The translations under genes and the position numbers were made by a program. DNA of 64,000 bases from Opitutaceae bacterium. Lineage in GTDB: Bacteria > Verrucomicrobiota > Verrucomicrobiia > Opitutales > Opitutaceae. The stretch covers positions 1 through 64,000 of the forward strand of contig JAEUHC010000019.1 in the NCBI GenBank assembly GCA_016794785.1, given 5' to 3'. Under the pieces are notes generated by a model. The model ran no database searches and had not been told where the DNA came from. It saw nothing but the letters and a program-made list of their open reading frames with translations. This document shows, in pieces, positions 55,255 to 64,000 of the stretch (position 1 is its first letter; each line of letters starts with the position of its first letter).

Positions 55255-58062
55255 TCAGAGCCGCCAGTTGACACCGACGTTGGCGTTCCACGAGTAGATT
55301 TCGTAACCACTGTTGCGGCCGGGCTCGCCGGTGAAACTGCGCAGCGGCTCCTTGTTGGCGTTGAGCACATCCACGAAGACGCGGAGGCGAGGATTGATGC
55401 GATAGCTCACCTTCACGTCGATGGGGCGGCGGCGGTCGGTGTATTCGTCGCTCGCGCGATCGGTGCCGACGGATTCGAGGTAGGCGCTGTTGAAGGAGAG
55501 CGCGACGCGGGCTTCGATGCCGTATTTCTCGTAGAGCAGCGCGATGTTCCCGATCTCGTCGGACTGCTTGAAGAACGGCAGCGTGTCCGTGCGGCCGAAG
55601 ACCGTGACGGAGGAGCTCGTCCGCGTGTAGTTGAAGCCGAGCCCGAGCCCGCCGAGCGCGCCGGGCAGCTGGGTGAAGAACTGCTGGTAGTTGAGCTCGA
55701 TGCCGGACACGCGGGCGTCGCCGGCGTTTTCCGGCCGCGACACGCCGAGGCGCTGATAGGTGCGGCTGTTGTAAACCGTATTGTTGAGCGTGAACGCGCG
55801 GCGGTAAACGGGGTTTTCGATGTCCTTGCGGAAGAGGCCGACCGAGATGATGCCGGCGGACGGCAGGTAATACTCCGCGGCGACATCGAGGTTGCGCGAT
55901 TCGAAGGGCTTCAGCTGCGGATTCCCCGAGGAGAGCGAGCCCTCGAAGATCCCTCCGCCGAGATCGATGTCGTCGAGCACGTTTCGCGGGGCGAGGTCGG
56001 TATAGTTGGTGCGGCCGTAGGTGTTGGTCCAGGCGGCGCGGAGCGCGACCTGCTTGCTGGGGCGCCAGTTCAGGTGCAGGCCGGGCAGCACCTGGGTGTA
56101 GCTGCGCGGGATCGAGACGCGGTTGAAGCCGGTGAAGACGCCGGCGCGCGAGATCAGCTCGTTGCCGGAGTAGGAGGCGTCGGTGTGCTCGACGCGCAGG
56201 CCGCCGACCACGGCGAGCTGCGGGGTGAGGTTGAGGCTCGCCATGCCGTAGCCCGAGCGAATCTCCTCCTCGGCGTCGAAGTCGGCGGAGATGGAATTGT
56301 TGAGCGTGGTCGCCGCATCGAAAGCGAAGCGCCCGGGGTTGGCGCGGTAGTAGGCCTGCGCGGCGGCGAGATTGATGGTCGGCCCCAGGCGATAGCGCCC
56401 GCGCATGAAATTCGCCGGCTCAGACCCGGCCATGCCGCCATCGGCGAGGGTGAAGAGATTGGCGGCACCGGCGGCGAGGTTGTAGTTCACGTTGGTGCGG
56501 TCCTGGGTCTTGTCGCTGTTCACGACCTTGGCGCCCGCCTTGAGGAAACCGCTGATCTCGCCGAACCGGACGGGGCGCCGCAGATCGAGCTGGCCGGAGA
56601 AAATCTCCTCGCGCTCCAGATCGGTGCGGAAGCGCACGCGGCGGAAGGGATAGCTCGCGGGATTGTAGAACGCGGCGTTGGGCGTGATGATCGGGATGTC
56701 GCCGCCGAGGGCGTAGCTGTTGGGGAATGCGCCCGCGGCGGAGCGGAATTCCCAATCCACGCGGCGGGGCGTGTCGCGCTCGCCGGCGGAATCGCCGAGT
56801 TTCCACTCGAGCTGGGTGTCGCCGGGCAGCTCGTGTTTTCCGCCCGCCGAGAGGGCGTCGATGAGATGCTTCTGCTTGTAGTCGCGAAATTCCTTGGTCG
56901 CGCGGCCCTGGCTGTAGGAGCCGCTCGTGGCGGTCTGCGCGGTGAGAGTGCCGAGGGCGAAGTTGTAGCCGGTCTTTTGCCGGCCTTCCTCGTCGGTGAA
57001 CTCGTTGAAATTGTAGCGGACGTAGAACTGCTGGCCCGCCTGCGGGCGGTATTCGAGCGCGACGTTGGCGCCGAGGCGCGTGCGCTCGATTTCGTAATCA
57101 AACGACTCCTGGGTCTGGGGCCGGGAAAAGCTGTTGACGACCGAGTAGTCGAGGGCATCGGAAGTCTGCGAGGCGTATTCGCGGCGCGAGTAGCTCACGC
57201 CGGCGACGACGCCCCAGGTGCGCTGCGCATCGAGCATGCGGCCGATGGTGGCGCTGGCGGCCCGCCAGCCCCACTCGCCGCTGAAGTCGTTGTAACCGGC
57301 GCTGAACGAACCGAAGGCAAACGACTCCGCGCGATCAAACGCGCTCTGCGTGACGATGTTCACGGAGCCGCCGATCGCGTTGTGGTCGCGATCGGGGGTG
57401 ACGGCCTTGATCACTTCGAGGCGCGAGATGAGGTCGGCGGGCACGGAGTCCATCGACATGCCGCGCCGGCCCTGCTCGGCGGGCGAGCCCACCTGCTGGC
57501 CGTTGAGCGTGACGTTGTTCAGCGAGGCATCGATGCCGCGGATAACGACGAAGCGACCTTCGCTCTGGTCGATCTCGAGCGAGACGCCGGGCACGCGGCG
57601 CAGCGCCTCGGCGGCGTTGCCATCGGGAAACTTGCCGACGGCATCGGCAGCGACGGCGTCCATGATCATATTCTCGGTGCGCTTTTGCTGGAGGGCGCGC
57701 GCCTGGCCCTCTCGGGCACCTTCGACGACAAAGGCGCCGAGCTTCGTCACCTCCGAGGCGAGCACCAGCTCGACGGACCGGGTGCCACTCGCGGCGACGG
57801 TGAGCGGCTCCGCCTTGTCGGCGTAGCCGAGAAAGGCCGCCGTGATCGTGTAGCTGCCGTCGGGCACATCGTTGAAGACGAAGGCACCGTCGGGCCCGGT
57901 CGTCGTCTCGCGGTTGAGTTCGCGCAGGTTGACGGTGGCACCGAGCAGGTAGGAACTGGTGCTGGCATCGCGGACGCGACCAGTGACGGTCGCCGCGGGG
58001 GCGAGGTGGCCGAGCGCGAGCGCGGCAAAGCCACAGACGAGCAGACGGGCGGAGGGACGCAT
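55255..58062 (-). CDS. TonB-dependent outer-membrane receptor
   Basis: 935 residues from ATG 58062; signal peptide ~1-23. An N-terminal carboxypeptidase-regulatory-like domain (TVTGRVRDASTSSYLLGATV) precedes the plug (VVIRGIDASLNNVTLNGQQVG, HNAIGGSVNIVTQSAFD) and a 22-strand barrel ending in VGVNWRL with a C-terminal hydrophobic residue. Resembles the oligosaccharide/Caulobacter-type receptors. Upstream of phoD on the same strand; a phosphate-ester or glycan ligand is possible. Confidence 0.93.
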   Translation of the reverse strand: MRPSARLLVCGFAALALGHLAPAATVTGRVRDASTSSYLLGATVNLRELNRETTTGPDGAFVFNDVPDGSYTITAAFLGYADKAEPLTVAASGTRSVELVLASEVTKLGAFVVEGAREGQARALQQKRTENMIMDAVAADAVGKFPDGNAAEALRRVPGVSLEIDQSEGRFVVIRGIDASLNNVTLNGQQVGSPAEQGRRGMSMDSVPADLISRLEVIKAVTPDRDHNAIGGSVNIVTQSAFDRAESFAFGSFSAGYNDFSGEWGWRAASATIGRMLDAQRTWGVVAGVSYSRREYASQTSDALDYSVVNSFSRPQTQESFDYEIERTRLGANVALEYRPQAGQQFYVRYNFNEFTDEEGRQKTGYNFALGTLTAQTATSGSYSQGRATKEFRDYKQKHLIDALSAGGKHELPGDTQLEWKLGDSAGERDTPRRVDWEFRSAAGAFPNSYALGGDIPIITPNAAFYNPASYPFRRVRFRTDLEREEIFSGQLDLRRPVRFGEISGFLKAGAKVVNSDKTQDRTNVNYNLAAGAANLFTLADGGMAGSEPANFMRGRYRLGPTINLAAAQAYYRANPGRFAFDAATTLNNSISADFDAEEEIRSGYGMASLNLTPQLAVVGGLRVEHTDASYSGNELISRAGVFTGFNRVSIPRSYTQVLPGLHLNWRPSKQVALRAAWTNTYGRTNYTDLAPRNVLDDIDLGGGIFEGSLSSGNPQLKPFESRNLDVAAEYYLPSAGIISVGLFRKDIENPVYRRAFTLNNTVYNSRTYQRLGVSRPENAGDARVSGIELNYQQFFTQLPGALGGLGLGFNYTRTSSSVTVFGRTDTLPFFKQSDEIGNIALLYEKYGIEARVALSFNSAYLESVGTDRASDEYTDRRRPIDVKVSYRINPRLRVFVDVLNANKEPLRSFTGEPGRNSGYEIYSWNANVGVNWRL

Positions 58063-58230
58063 GGTGCGGCGGGGTTGAGGTGCGGCGAAGGTCGCACCTG
58101 AGGTAACTACCCGGTGAACGAGGCGAGTGTCGATGGCGTTTTGGATCATCGCCCCATCTTCGCAGGTGCGCGTGACAACCCGGCGGCGAATGCGTGACGG
58201 GCTGGTTAAGCTGTGTGCCTCGGGTGGGCC

Positions 58231-59058
58231 TCAGCGCAACGACGCGAGCGCCGCCGCGATGGGCACACTCTGCCGCCGGCGATCGAGGAAGAAGCTCACT
58301 TCGCGAAAGCCGACGGCCTCGAGCCGGCGCAGCGCGAGCTCGTAACCGTCGCCCACGCGCTCGGGCCGGTGCGCATCGGCGCCGATCACGACCGGGATGC
58401 CGCGGGCGTGGATGTGCGCGAGGATGCGGTCGCCGGGATTCATCTCGGGGAGGGCCTTGTTCACGCCGGACGTGTTGAGCTCCATCGCCACGCCGGTCTT
58501 CGCGATGCGGTCGAGCGCGCGCAGGATGAAGGGCTCGATGCGGGCGAACTGCCACTCCTCGGGCGCCTCGTTCTTCACGAGATCGGGGTGGGCGAGAGTG
58601 TCGAAGAGCCCGGTCTCGGCCGATTGCGCGAGGTGTTCGAAATAGGTCTGCTGGTAGGCGAAGTAGTCGCCGTGGAAGTAGCGCCCGCGGTAGTCGGGCA
58701 CCTGCGTGTGGACGGAGCCAAGCACATGGTGGAGCGGCACGCGGGCGTGGAGTTTTTCCAGCCACGGCTCGACACCGGGATAGAAGTCGCTCTCCAGCCC
58801 CAGGCGCACATCGACACGCCCGGCGAATTTTTCCCGCGCCCGCGCGACGAGGTCCACGTAGTCCCCGTATTGCTCCGGTGTCATGCGCACGGCGTGCGAG
58901 ATGCCATCAGGCAGGGGGCAGTGGCAGGTGATGACGATGCCCTTCAGCCCGCGCGCCTCGGCGACGGCGGCGTAGGCCTCGGGCTCGCCGCGCGCGTGTT
59001 TGCACAGGGGCGTGTGCGAATGCATCTCGTAGAGGAGTGGTGCGGCGGCGGATGGCAT
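58231..59058 (-). CDS. hisK: Histidinol-phosphatase, PHP type
   Basis: 275 residues from ATG 59058. PHP metal ligands: HSHT (H13, H15) and H21, LGLESDFYPG, GSVH, DTLAHPDL, and ADAH near the end. HisK-type histidinol-phosphate phosphatase. No other his genes nearby. Confidence 0.88.
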   Translation of the reverse strand: MPSAAAPLLYEMHSHTPLCKHARGEPEAYAAVAEARGLKGIVITCHCPLPDGISHAVRMTPEQYGDYVDLVARAREKFAGRVDVRLGLESDFYPGVEPWLEKLHARVPLHHVLGSVHTQVPDYRGRYFHGDYFAYQQTYFEHLAQSAETGLFDTLAHPDLVKNEAPEEWQFARIEPFILRALDRIAKTGVAMELNTSGVNKALPEMNPGDRILAHIHARGIPVVIGADAHRPERVGDGYELALRRLEAVGFREVSFFLDRRRQSVPIAAALASLR

Positions 59059-59155
59059 GGCGGAAACCCGCGACGATGGGGCGCGCGGCGGGCCGGCGCA
59101 ACCCGCGAGAAGGGCCGGGCCGGACGGGGCGCATCTTTGTTTTCTGGCGATGGGG

Positions 59156-59207
59156 ACGCGCCGCCCCCGGCGCGTGGCTCCGACCGCGGCGAGGGCGCCG
59201 CGGCTCC
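59156..59207 (-). repeat. Tandem GGAG-type REP hairpins
   Basis: On the minus strand, two GGAG-headed hairpins in direct orientation: GGAG (59204-59207) then CCGCGGCG/CGCCGCGG (59184-59203), and GGAG (59178-59181) then CC plus ACGCGCCG/CGGCGCGT (59156-59175). Lies in the 284-bp gap between hisK and the DUF4212 gene. Confidence 0.7.
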
Positions 59208-59342
59208 AAACGCTTCGCGACTGCCTCACCGGTTCGGCTGCGTGCGCCAGAAGAAGAAAAACTGAGATGCGCCGAGCCGGACGGTTGGAGCAACTTGCCC
59301 GTTGACGCACCCGCGCGCCCGGCGCAAACGCATGTCCCCCAT

Positions 59343-59603
59343 ATGGCCACCCCTGAGAAGCGCCGCGCCCACTGGCGCGCCAACCTCCGCATCCTCACTG
59401 TCCTGATCGCGCTCTGGGCCTTGGTTTCGTTCGGGGCGGCGATCTTTTTCGCAGATGCGCTCGACCGCATCCGCATCGGCGGCTTCAAGCTCGGCTTCTG
59501 GATGGGCCACCAGGGTGCGATGCTCGTCTTTGTTGGCATCATTGGCTTCTACGTCTGGTTCATGAATCGCCTCGATCGCCGGCACGACGTGCACGAGCGC
59601 TGA
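59343..59603 (+). CDS. DUF4212 small subunit of sodium/solute symporter
   Basis: 86 residues with two transmembrane helices (~15-37, ~50-72). Pattern HWRANLRILTVLIALWALVSFGAAIFF, LGFWMGHQGAMLVFVGIIGFYVWFMNRLD is the DUF4212 signature. Forms a two-subunit symporter with the large subunit 33 bases downstream. Confidence 0.9.
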   Translation: MATPEKRRAHWRANLRILTVLIALWALVSFGAAIFFADALDRIRIGGFKLGFWMGHQGAMLVFVGIIGFYVWFMNRLDRRHDVHER

Positions 59604-59635
59604 GTGCGTCTCCCTTGCCCCGCTTTTTTTTCACC

Positions 59636-61360
59636 ATGTCTGTCCAAACCTGGACCTTCCTGATCGTCGGACTCTCGTTCGCGCTCTATCTCTACATCGC
59701 CTTCCGATCGCGCGCGTCCTCGACGAGCGAGTTCTACGTGTCGGGCTCGACCGTGCATCCGATCAACAACGGCCTGGCGACGGCGGCGGACTGGATGTCG
59801 GCGGCGTCGTTCATCTCGATGGCGGGGATCATCTCGTTCATGGGGCGCGACGGCGGCGTTTACCTGATGGGCTGGACGGGCGGCTATGTGCTGCTGGCGC
59901 TGCTGCTCGCGCCCTACCTCCGCAAGTTCGGCAAATACACGGTGCCCAATTTTGTCGGCGATCGCTATTATTCGCAGGGCGCGCGGCTGGTGGCGGTGAT
60001 CTGCGCGATTCTGATTTCGTTCGTCTACGTGGCGGGGCAGATGCGCGGCGTGGGCATCGTGTTCTCGCGGTTCCTGGAGGTGCCGATCGAGTGGGGCGTG
60101 ATCATCGGCACCGTGATCGTGCTCATCTACGCGGTGCTCGGCGGCATGAAGGGCATCACCTACACGCAGGTGGCGCAGTATTGCGTGCTCATCTTCGCCT
60201 ACATGGTGCCCGCGATCTTCATCGCGTTCATGATGACGGGAAACCCGATTCCGCAGCTCGGCTTCGGCGGCGAGCTGCGCGAGGGCGGCTACCTGCTCGA
60301 CAAGCTCGACGGGCTCAACACCGCGCTCGGCTTCGCCGCCTACACGGCCGGCCAGCGCCCGGTGATCGATGTCGCCGCGATCACGCTGGCGCTGATGGTC
60401 GGCACGGCCGGGCTGCCGCACATCATCGTGCGGTTCTACACCGTGCCCTCCGTGCAGGCCGCGCGCTCCTCCGCGGGGTGGGCGCTGCTGTTCATCGCGC
60501 TGCTCTACACGACGGCTCCGGCGATCGCGGCCTTTGCGCGCACCAACCTGCTCGCGACCGTCGCCGACCAGCCCTATTCCTCGATGCCCGCCTGGTTCAA
60601 GAACTGGGAGAAGACCGGGCTGGTGAAATGGACCGACCGCAACGCCGATGGCCGCATCCAATACTACAACGAGGCCAGCCGCGATCCCGCCTTCCAAGCT
60701 CGCGCCGCCACCGCCGGCTGGAAGGGCAACGAACTCGCGATCGACCGCGACATCATCGTGCTCGCCAATCCCGAAATCGCGCGTCTGCCCAACTGGGTCG
60801 TGGGGCTCGTCGCCGCCGGCGCGCTGGCCGCGGCCCTCTCCACCGCGGCCGGCCTGCTGCTGGTGATCTCCACGGCGTTTGCCCATGACTTCATGAAGTG
60901 CTGCGTGCGCCCTCAGATCACGGAGCGCGGCGAACTGCGGTGCGCCCGCGTGGCGGCGGGCGTGGCGGTGGTGATCGCGGCCTACTTTGGCATCAATCCG
61001 CCGGGCTTCGTGGCGGAGGTGGTGGCCTTTGCCTTTGGGCTCGCGGCGGCGTCGTTCTTCCCGGTCATTTTGCTCGGCATCTTTTCCAAGCGCATGAACC
61101 GCGAGGGTGCCATCGCCGGCATGGTCACGGGCCTCGTGTTCACCGCCGCCTACATCGTGTGGTTCAAGTTCGTCCACCCGGAGCGGAACAACGCCGCGCA
61201 CTGGTGGTTCGGCCTGTCGCCGGAGGGCGTGGGCTCGCTGGGCATGATCCTGAATTTCACGGTGTCCCTCGTGGTTTCGCGTTTCACACCCCCGCCGCCG
61301 GCCGACGTGCAGGAACTCGTCGAGAATATCCGCGTGCCGCGCGAGTTGCGCCAGCCTTGA
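59636..61360 (+). CDS. Sodium/solute symporter, ActP-like large subunit (VC_2705 type)
   Basis: 574 residues from ATG 59636. SSSF family: VSGSTVHPINNGLATAADWMSAASFISMAGII, GLPHIIVRFYTVPS. Contains a ~100-residue extracytoplasmic insert (TDRNADGRIQYYNEA) before the helix with AAALSTAAGLLLVIS, typical of the subclass paired with DUF4212. Likely acetate or another small carboxylate uptake. Confidence 0.92.
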   Translation: MSVQTWTFLIVGLSFALYLYIAFRSRASSTSEFYVSGSTVHPINNGLATAADWMSAASFISMAGIISFMGRDGGVYLMGWTGGYVLLALLLAPYLRKFGKYTVPNFVGDRYYSQGARLVAVICAILISFVYVAGQMRGVGIVFSRFLEVPIEWGVIIGTVIVLIYAVLGGMKGITYTQVAQYCVLIFAYMVPAIFIAFMMTGNPIPQLGFGGELREGGYLLDKLDGLNTALGFAAYTAGQRPVIDVAAITLALMVGTAGLPHIIVRFYTVPSVQAARSSAGWALLFIALLYTTAPAIAAFARTNLLATVADQPYSSMPAWFKNWEKTGLVKWTDRNADGRIQYYNEASRDPAFQARAATAGWKGNELAIDRDIIVLANPEIARLPNWVVGLVAAGALAAALSTAAGLLLVISTAFAHDFMKCCVRPQITERGELRCARVAAGVAVVIAAYFGINPPGFVAEVVAFAFGLAAASFFPVILLGIFSKRMNREGAIAGMVTGLVFTAAYIVWFKFVHPERNNAAHWWFGLSPEGVGSLGMILNFTVSLVVSRFTPPPPADVQELVENIRVPRELRQP

Positions 61361-61481
61361 TCCGGCGGAGACGGCTGTAAATCGCGCTGCTTGGCGGCAG
61401 GGCCCGCCGCCGCGTTCGCAAGTATGCGTATGGTCGCGGGGGCGTGCGGCGCGCATCATGGGGGCAGCTCCATCGCACCCC

Positions 61482-62501
61482 ATGAAAACCATGCTGTCCT
61501 GCGCTTCTCCACACCTCCGTCTCGCCGCCCTCGCGGTGGCCGTCGCGCTTGCGACGCCCCTTTGCAGTCCGGCCGCGCCCGCGCCGGCCGTCCCTGAATT
61601 CAAGGTTGGCTCCAGCCGCGAGAAAAACTTCGGCGACTCGCCGGTGGTGATCGTGCCGACGATCTACCTGAAGCTCCCGGTCGCGGGCAAAGTGTCCGTC
61701 GCGAAGCAGGGCAGCGCCCTTTCCGGCCTCGGCAGCAGCGGCGGCGCCAACACCGTGCGCGCCAGCGCGCACTATGTCGTGAGCGGCCTCGACAAGGCGC
61801 TCGCGCAGCAGCTCGCGAAGAAGGTTTACGACGACTTCGTCGCCCGGCTCCGCGCCGCCGGTTACACCGTGAAAACTTACGCCGACATCGCGGAGCTCGA
61901 GGCCGTGAAAAAAGTAGAGCGCGCGAAGCCCGACGCCGCGTGGGGCCTGCCCGTCGAGAAAGACGCCATGGGCAGCAACGCCCTCCTGGTGGCCACGCCT
62001 TCCGATGAGCAAAGTTTCAAGCCGGGCTTCGGCGGCGCCGTGCTCGCCCCTTTCCAGAAACTGGGCAAAAGCACGCTCGGCGAAGGCACGGTGCTCATTC
62101 CCACCTACGTCATCACTGCGCCGCAGATCTGGGGGGAGAAGGGCGGCGGCTACAAAACCATCTCCGTCGGCATCAACGCCGCCCCCGGCATGAATCTCGC
62201 CTCCGCCAACGTCCTCCTGCTCACCCAGAAAGGCGCGTGGGGCGACGCCACGTTGAAGAGCCCCGCCATCAATATCAGCGAGCAGGTGGGCCAGCTCGCG
62301 ATGCAGGACACGAGCCCCGGCGCGGCCAATGCGATCAGCTCCGCGCTCTCGGTGCTCACCGGGACGGGCAAGATCAGCGGGAAATCGGCCAACTACCAGT
62401 TCACGATCGATCCGGCGGCGTTCGAAGCCGGCGTGTTGCTCGGCACGGGAGGGTTTCACGCCGAGGCGATGAAGATCATCGCGGCGGCGCGGAAACCTTA
62501 G
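61482..62501 (+). CDS. Secreted protein, unknown function
   Basis: 339 residues from ATG 61482; signal peptide ~1-31 (ends SPAAPAPA). Body: FGDSPVVIVPTIYLKLPVAGK, VSGLDKALAQQLAKKVYDDFVARLRAAGYTVKTY, then Gly/Ala-rich C-terminus. No family recognised; resembles secreted hypothetical proteins of the phylum. Convergent with gpsA. Confidence 0.7.
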   Translation: MKTMLSCASPHLRLAALAVAVALATPLCSPAAPAPAVPEFKVGSSREKNFGDSPVVIVPTIYLKLPVAGKVSVAKQGSALSGLGSSGGANTVRASAHYVVSGLDKALAQQLAKKVYDDFVARLRAAGYTVKTYADIAELEAVKKVERAKPDAAWGLPVEKDAMGSNALLVATPSDEQSFKPGFGGAVLAPFQKLGKSTLGEGTVLIPTYVITAPQIWGEKGGGYKTISVGINAAPGMNLASANVLLLTQKGAWGDATLKSPAINISEQVGQLAMQDTSPGAANAISSALSVLTGTGKISGKSANYQFTIDPAAFEAGVLLGTGGFHAEAMKIIAAARKP

Positions 62502-62558
62502 CCAAGTGGGCGGCTCGCGTTGCGCGGTGGGCGGGCCGCGCCGAAGCGAGCTTCCGAT

Positions 62559-63548
62559 TCACTGCGCGGCGGCCGCGTGCTCGCGCTTCAACCCGCGCGA
62601 CATGAGCGCGGCGAGCGCGGCGGCGGGCTTCTTGCCCTCGGCGAGAATGGCGCGCACCTCGCGGAGAATCGGGGCGTCGATCTGGCGCTGCGCGCAGAGT
62701 TCGGCAAACGACTCGGTGGTCTTGTAGCCTTCGACGACCGTGCGGCGGCCGGCGAGCAGTTCGGCCACGCCCCGGCCTTCGCCGATGTGCTGGCCGAACT
62801 CCCGGTTGCGGCTCCAGCCGCCGTAGCACGTCGCGACGAGGTCGCCGAAGCCGCTGAGGCCGTAGAACGTCTCCGCCCGCGCGCCGAGCGCCGTGCCCAC
62901 GCGCACCATCTCGGCGAGCGCGCGGGTGAGGAGAGCGGCCTTCGTGTTGTCGCCGAGCCTGAGGCCGTCGCTGCAGCCGGCCGCGATGGCGTAGATGTTT
63001 TTCAAGCAGCCGCCGAACTCCACGCCCGGCAGGTCGTCGCTCGTGTAAACGCGGAGGGTGGGTCCGCTCAACGCGGCTTGCAGTGCCGCCGCGGCTTCGG
63101 CGTCGGTGGCGAGCACCATGGCCGAAGGATCGCCGCGGGCGACGCCGAGGGCGTTGGTCGGGCCGGCAAGCGAACCGACGGCCGCGCCAGGCAGCACGGC
63201 GGCGATGACTTCGGACGGACGCAGATGCGTGCCCACCTCGAGGCCCTTGGCGAGGCTCACGACCACGTGAGCGCCGCGCACGCGCGCGCTCGTCTCCCGC
63301 AGCGCTTGGGCGGGGCAGGCGAGCAGCACGGCGTCGGCTCCCGGCAGCACCTCCGCCAGAGCGGCCGTGATGCGGATCGAGGGCGAGAGTGCGATGCCGG
63401 GCAGGTAGTCGCGATTTTCCCGGGTAGCGGCGAGTTCGCGGGCCTGCTCAGGCCGGCGCGGCACGAGGGCGACGCCGTGGCCGGCGCGGGCAAGGTGCAA
63501 CGCCATCGCGGTGCCCCAAGCGCCTGCGCCGACGACGACGAAATTCAT
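62559..63548 (-). CDS. gpsA: Glycerol-3-phosphate dehydrogenase [NAD(P)+]
   Basis: 329 residues. NAD motif GAGAWGTAMA (residues 7-16), SLAKGLE, SLAGPTNALGVARG, catalytic Lys in GGCLKNIYAIAAG, GLSGFGDLVATCYGGWSRN. Makes sn-glycerol-3-phosphate for phospholipids. lysA stop lies 76 bases upstream. Confidence 0.95.
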   Translation of the reverse strand: MNFVVVGAGAWGTAMALHLARAGHGVALVPRRPEQARELAATRENRDYLPGIALSPSIRITAALAEVLPGADAVLLACPAQALRETSARVRGAHVVVSLAKGLEVGTHLRPSEVIAAVLPGAAVGSLAGPTNALGVARGDPSAMVLATDAEAAAALQAALSGPTLRVYTSDDLPGVEFGGCLKNIYAIAAGCSDGLRLGDNTKAALLTRALAEMVRVGTALGARAETFYGLSGFGDLVATCYGGWSRNREFGQHIGEGRGVAELLAGRRTVVEGYKTTESFAELCAQRQIDAPILREVRAILAEGKKPAAALAALMSRGLKREHAAAAQ

Positions 63549-63566
63549 GCAGGCCAGTTAAACGCC

Positions 63567-63612
63567 GAGATCGCGGAGGGCACGGATAAACTGTCCGCGA
63601 CCCTGCGATCTC
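63567..63612. terminator. Inverted repeat between lysA and gpsA
   Basis: GAGATCGC (63567-63574) pairs with GCGATCTC (63605-63612), with a 30-nt loop. Could form an mRNA structure between the two genes, but no T-tract follows, so termination is uncertain. Confidence 0.3.
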
Positions 63613-63624
63613 CGCGTCTCATTC

Positions 63625-64000
63625 CTACTTCAGAAACGCCGGCACCTTCTCCCCGGCGATCATCTGTTCGAAGGTCTCGCGGGTGTTGATGAGCTCGAAC
63701 TTGCCTTCCTTCACGAGCACCTCGGCGGCCATGCCGCGGGTGTTGTAGCGGCTGGCCATCGTGTAGCCGTAGGCGCCCGCGCTCATGAACGCGATCAGTT
63801 CGCCTTCGCCGACTTCCTGGAGCTGGCGGTCCTTGGCGAAGCAGTCGCCGCTTTCGCAGATGGGACCCACGACATCGGCCGTGAGCGCCCGGCGCGAGGA
63901 GTCGCGGTGCAGCGGCACGATCTCGTGGTAGCTTTCATACATGGCGGGGCGCACCAGATCGTTCATCGCGGCATCGACGATGAGAAAGTTTTTCCCGGCG
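63625..64000 (-). CDS. lysA: Diaminopimelate decarboxylase, C-terminal part (runs off window)
   Basis: ~125 residues visible; the gene continues beyond position 64000. Motifs: NFLIVDAAMNDLVRPAMYESYHEI and CESGDCFAKDR, then AGAYGYTMASRYNTRG, the PLP/substrate-binding C-domain of LysA. Makes lysine from meso-DAP. Confidence 0.93.
   Translation of the reverse strand, partial: AGKNFLIVDAAMNDLVRPAMYESYHEIVPLHRDSSRRALTADVVGPICESGDCFAKDRQLQEVGEGELIAFMSAGAYGYTMASRYNTRGMAAEVLVKEGKFELINTRETFEQMIAGEKVPAFLK

Noticed and set aside
55249..58101. 950-codon open frame on the plus strand opposite the TonB receptor
   Set aside because: Val/Ala/Gly/Glu/Arg-rich composition with no recognisable motifs; mirrors the receptor gene.

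Overview
The window is high-GC chromosomal DNA. The gene repertoire suggests a Gram-negative member of the Verrucomicrobiota, most likely Opitutaceae-like: a TonB-dependent receptor, an Mla/MCE lipid transport operon, Tat-exported enzymes, a DUF5069 protein, a HAF-repeat/Ig secreted protein, a glycine-rich RRM protein, and GTAG/GGAG-type REP palindromes. This assignment is inferred from content; there is no rRNA marker. Many starts lack a strong Shine-Dalgarno, and GTG/TTG starts and 4-base stop/start overlaps are common. One tRNA (Gly-TCC) is present. No CRISPR array, prophage or intact insertion sequence is seen.

Layout. 0-8 kb: minus-strand housekeeping and metabolic genes (RRM protein, acyl-CoA thioesterase, S4 RNA-binding protein, DUF3016, a YdeP/FdhF-type molybdopterin oxidoreductase, a TPR protein, a KDG-kinase-like PfkB enzyme). 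7.9-18.3 kb: DUF5069, a penicillin acylase coupled to a Tat-exported alpha/beta hydrolase, uracil phosphoribosyltransferase, a zeta-toxin kinase with a small overlapping ORF, an S9 peptidase, two further secreted hydrolases, a CPVC thioredoxin-like protein and a divergent HxlR regulator. 18.3-24.7 kb: a large HAF/Ig secreted protein, then a tight operon of mlaE, mlaF and mlaD headed by a WPL-repeat secreted protein. 24.9-26.8 kb: translation genes (rsmD, rsmE, a phosphoribosyltransferase, tRNA-Gly). 27-29.5 kb: a PilC/GspF protein and a degenerate NtrC-like regulator. 29.8-37.3 kb: carB, quinone oxidoreductase, purB, a DUF4160-containing two-gene cassette and holA.

37.4-44.1 kb: a plus-strand run with overlapping stops and starts: an MdoB/LtaS-like sulfatase, an ArnT-like GT83, an ArnB-like aminotransferase, an ArnC-like GT2, a response regulator with a C-terminal Cys/His module, and SlyX. 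This looks like an envelope glycolipid-decorating locus. cstA follows. 46-52 kb: DUF4864, a GNAT, a LuxR-type response regulator, a Cys-rich unknown, a MocR-like regulator with a GNAT and an EamA exporter, an SRPBCC protein, and a VapBC-like pair. 52.7-58.1 kb: TonB receptor, PhoD phosphatase and a secreted unknown on one strand. 58.2-64 kb: histidinol-phosphatase, a two-subunit sodium/solute symporter, a secreted unknown, gpsA and the 3' end of lysA (cut by the window edge).

Points worth a second look: the WPL-repeat protein translationally coupled to MlaEFD; the toxin-first zeta/small-ORF pair whose small protein shares an N-terminal motif with the VapB-like antitoxin 40 kb away; the NtrC-like regulator lacking GAFTGA and Walker B acidic residues; and REP palindromes of two tetranucleotide families (GTAG and GGAG), which imply RAYT transposases elsewhere in the genome.
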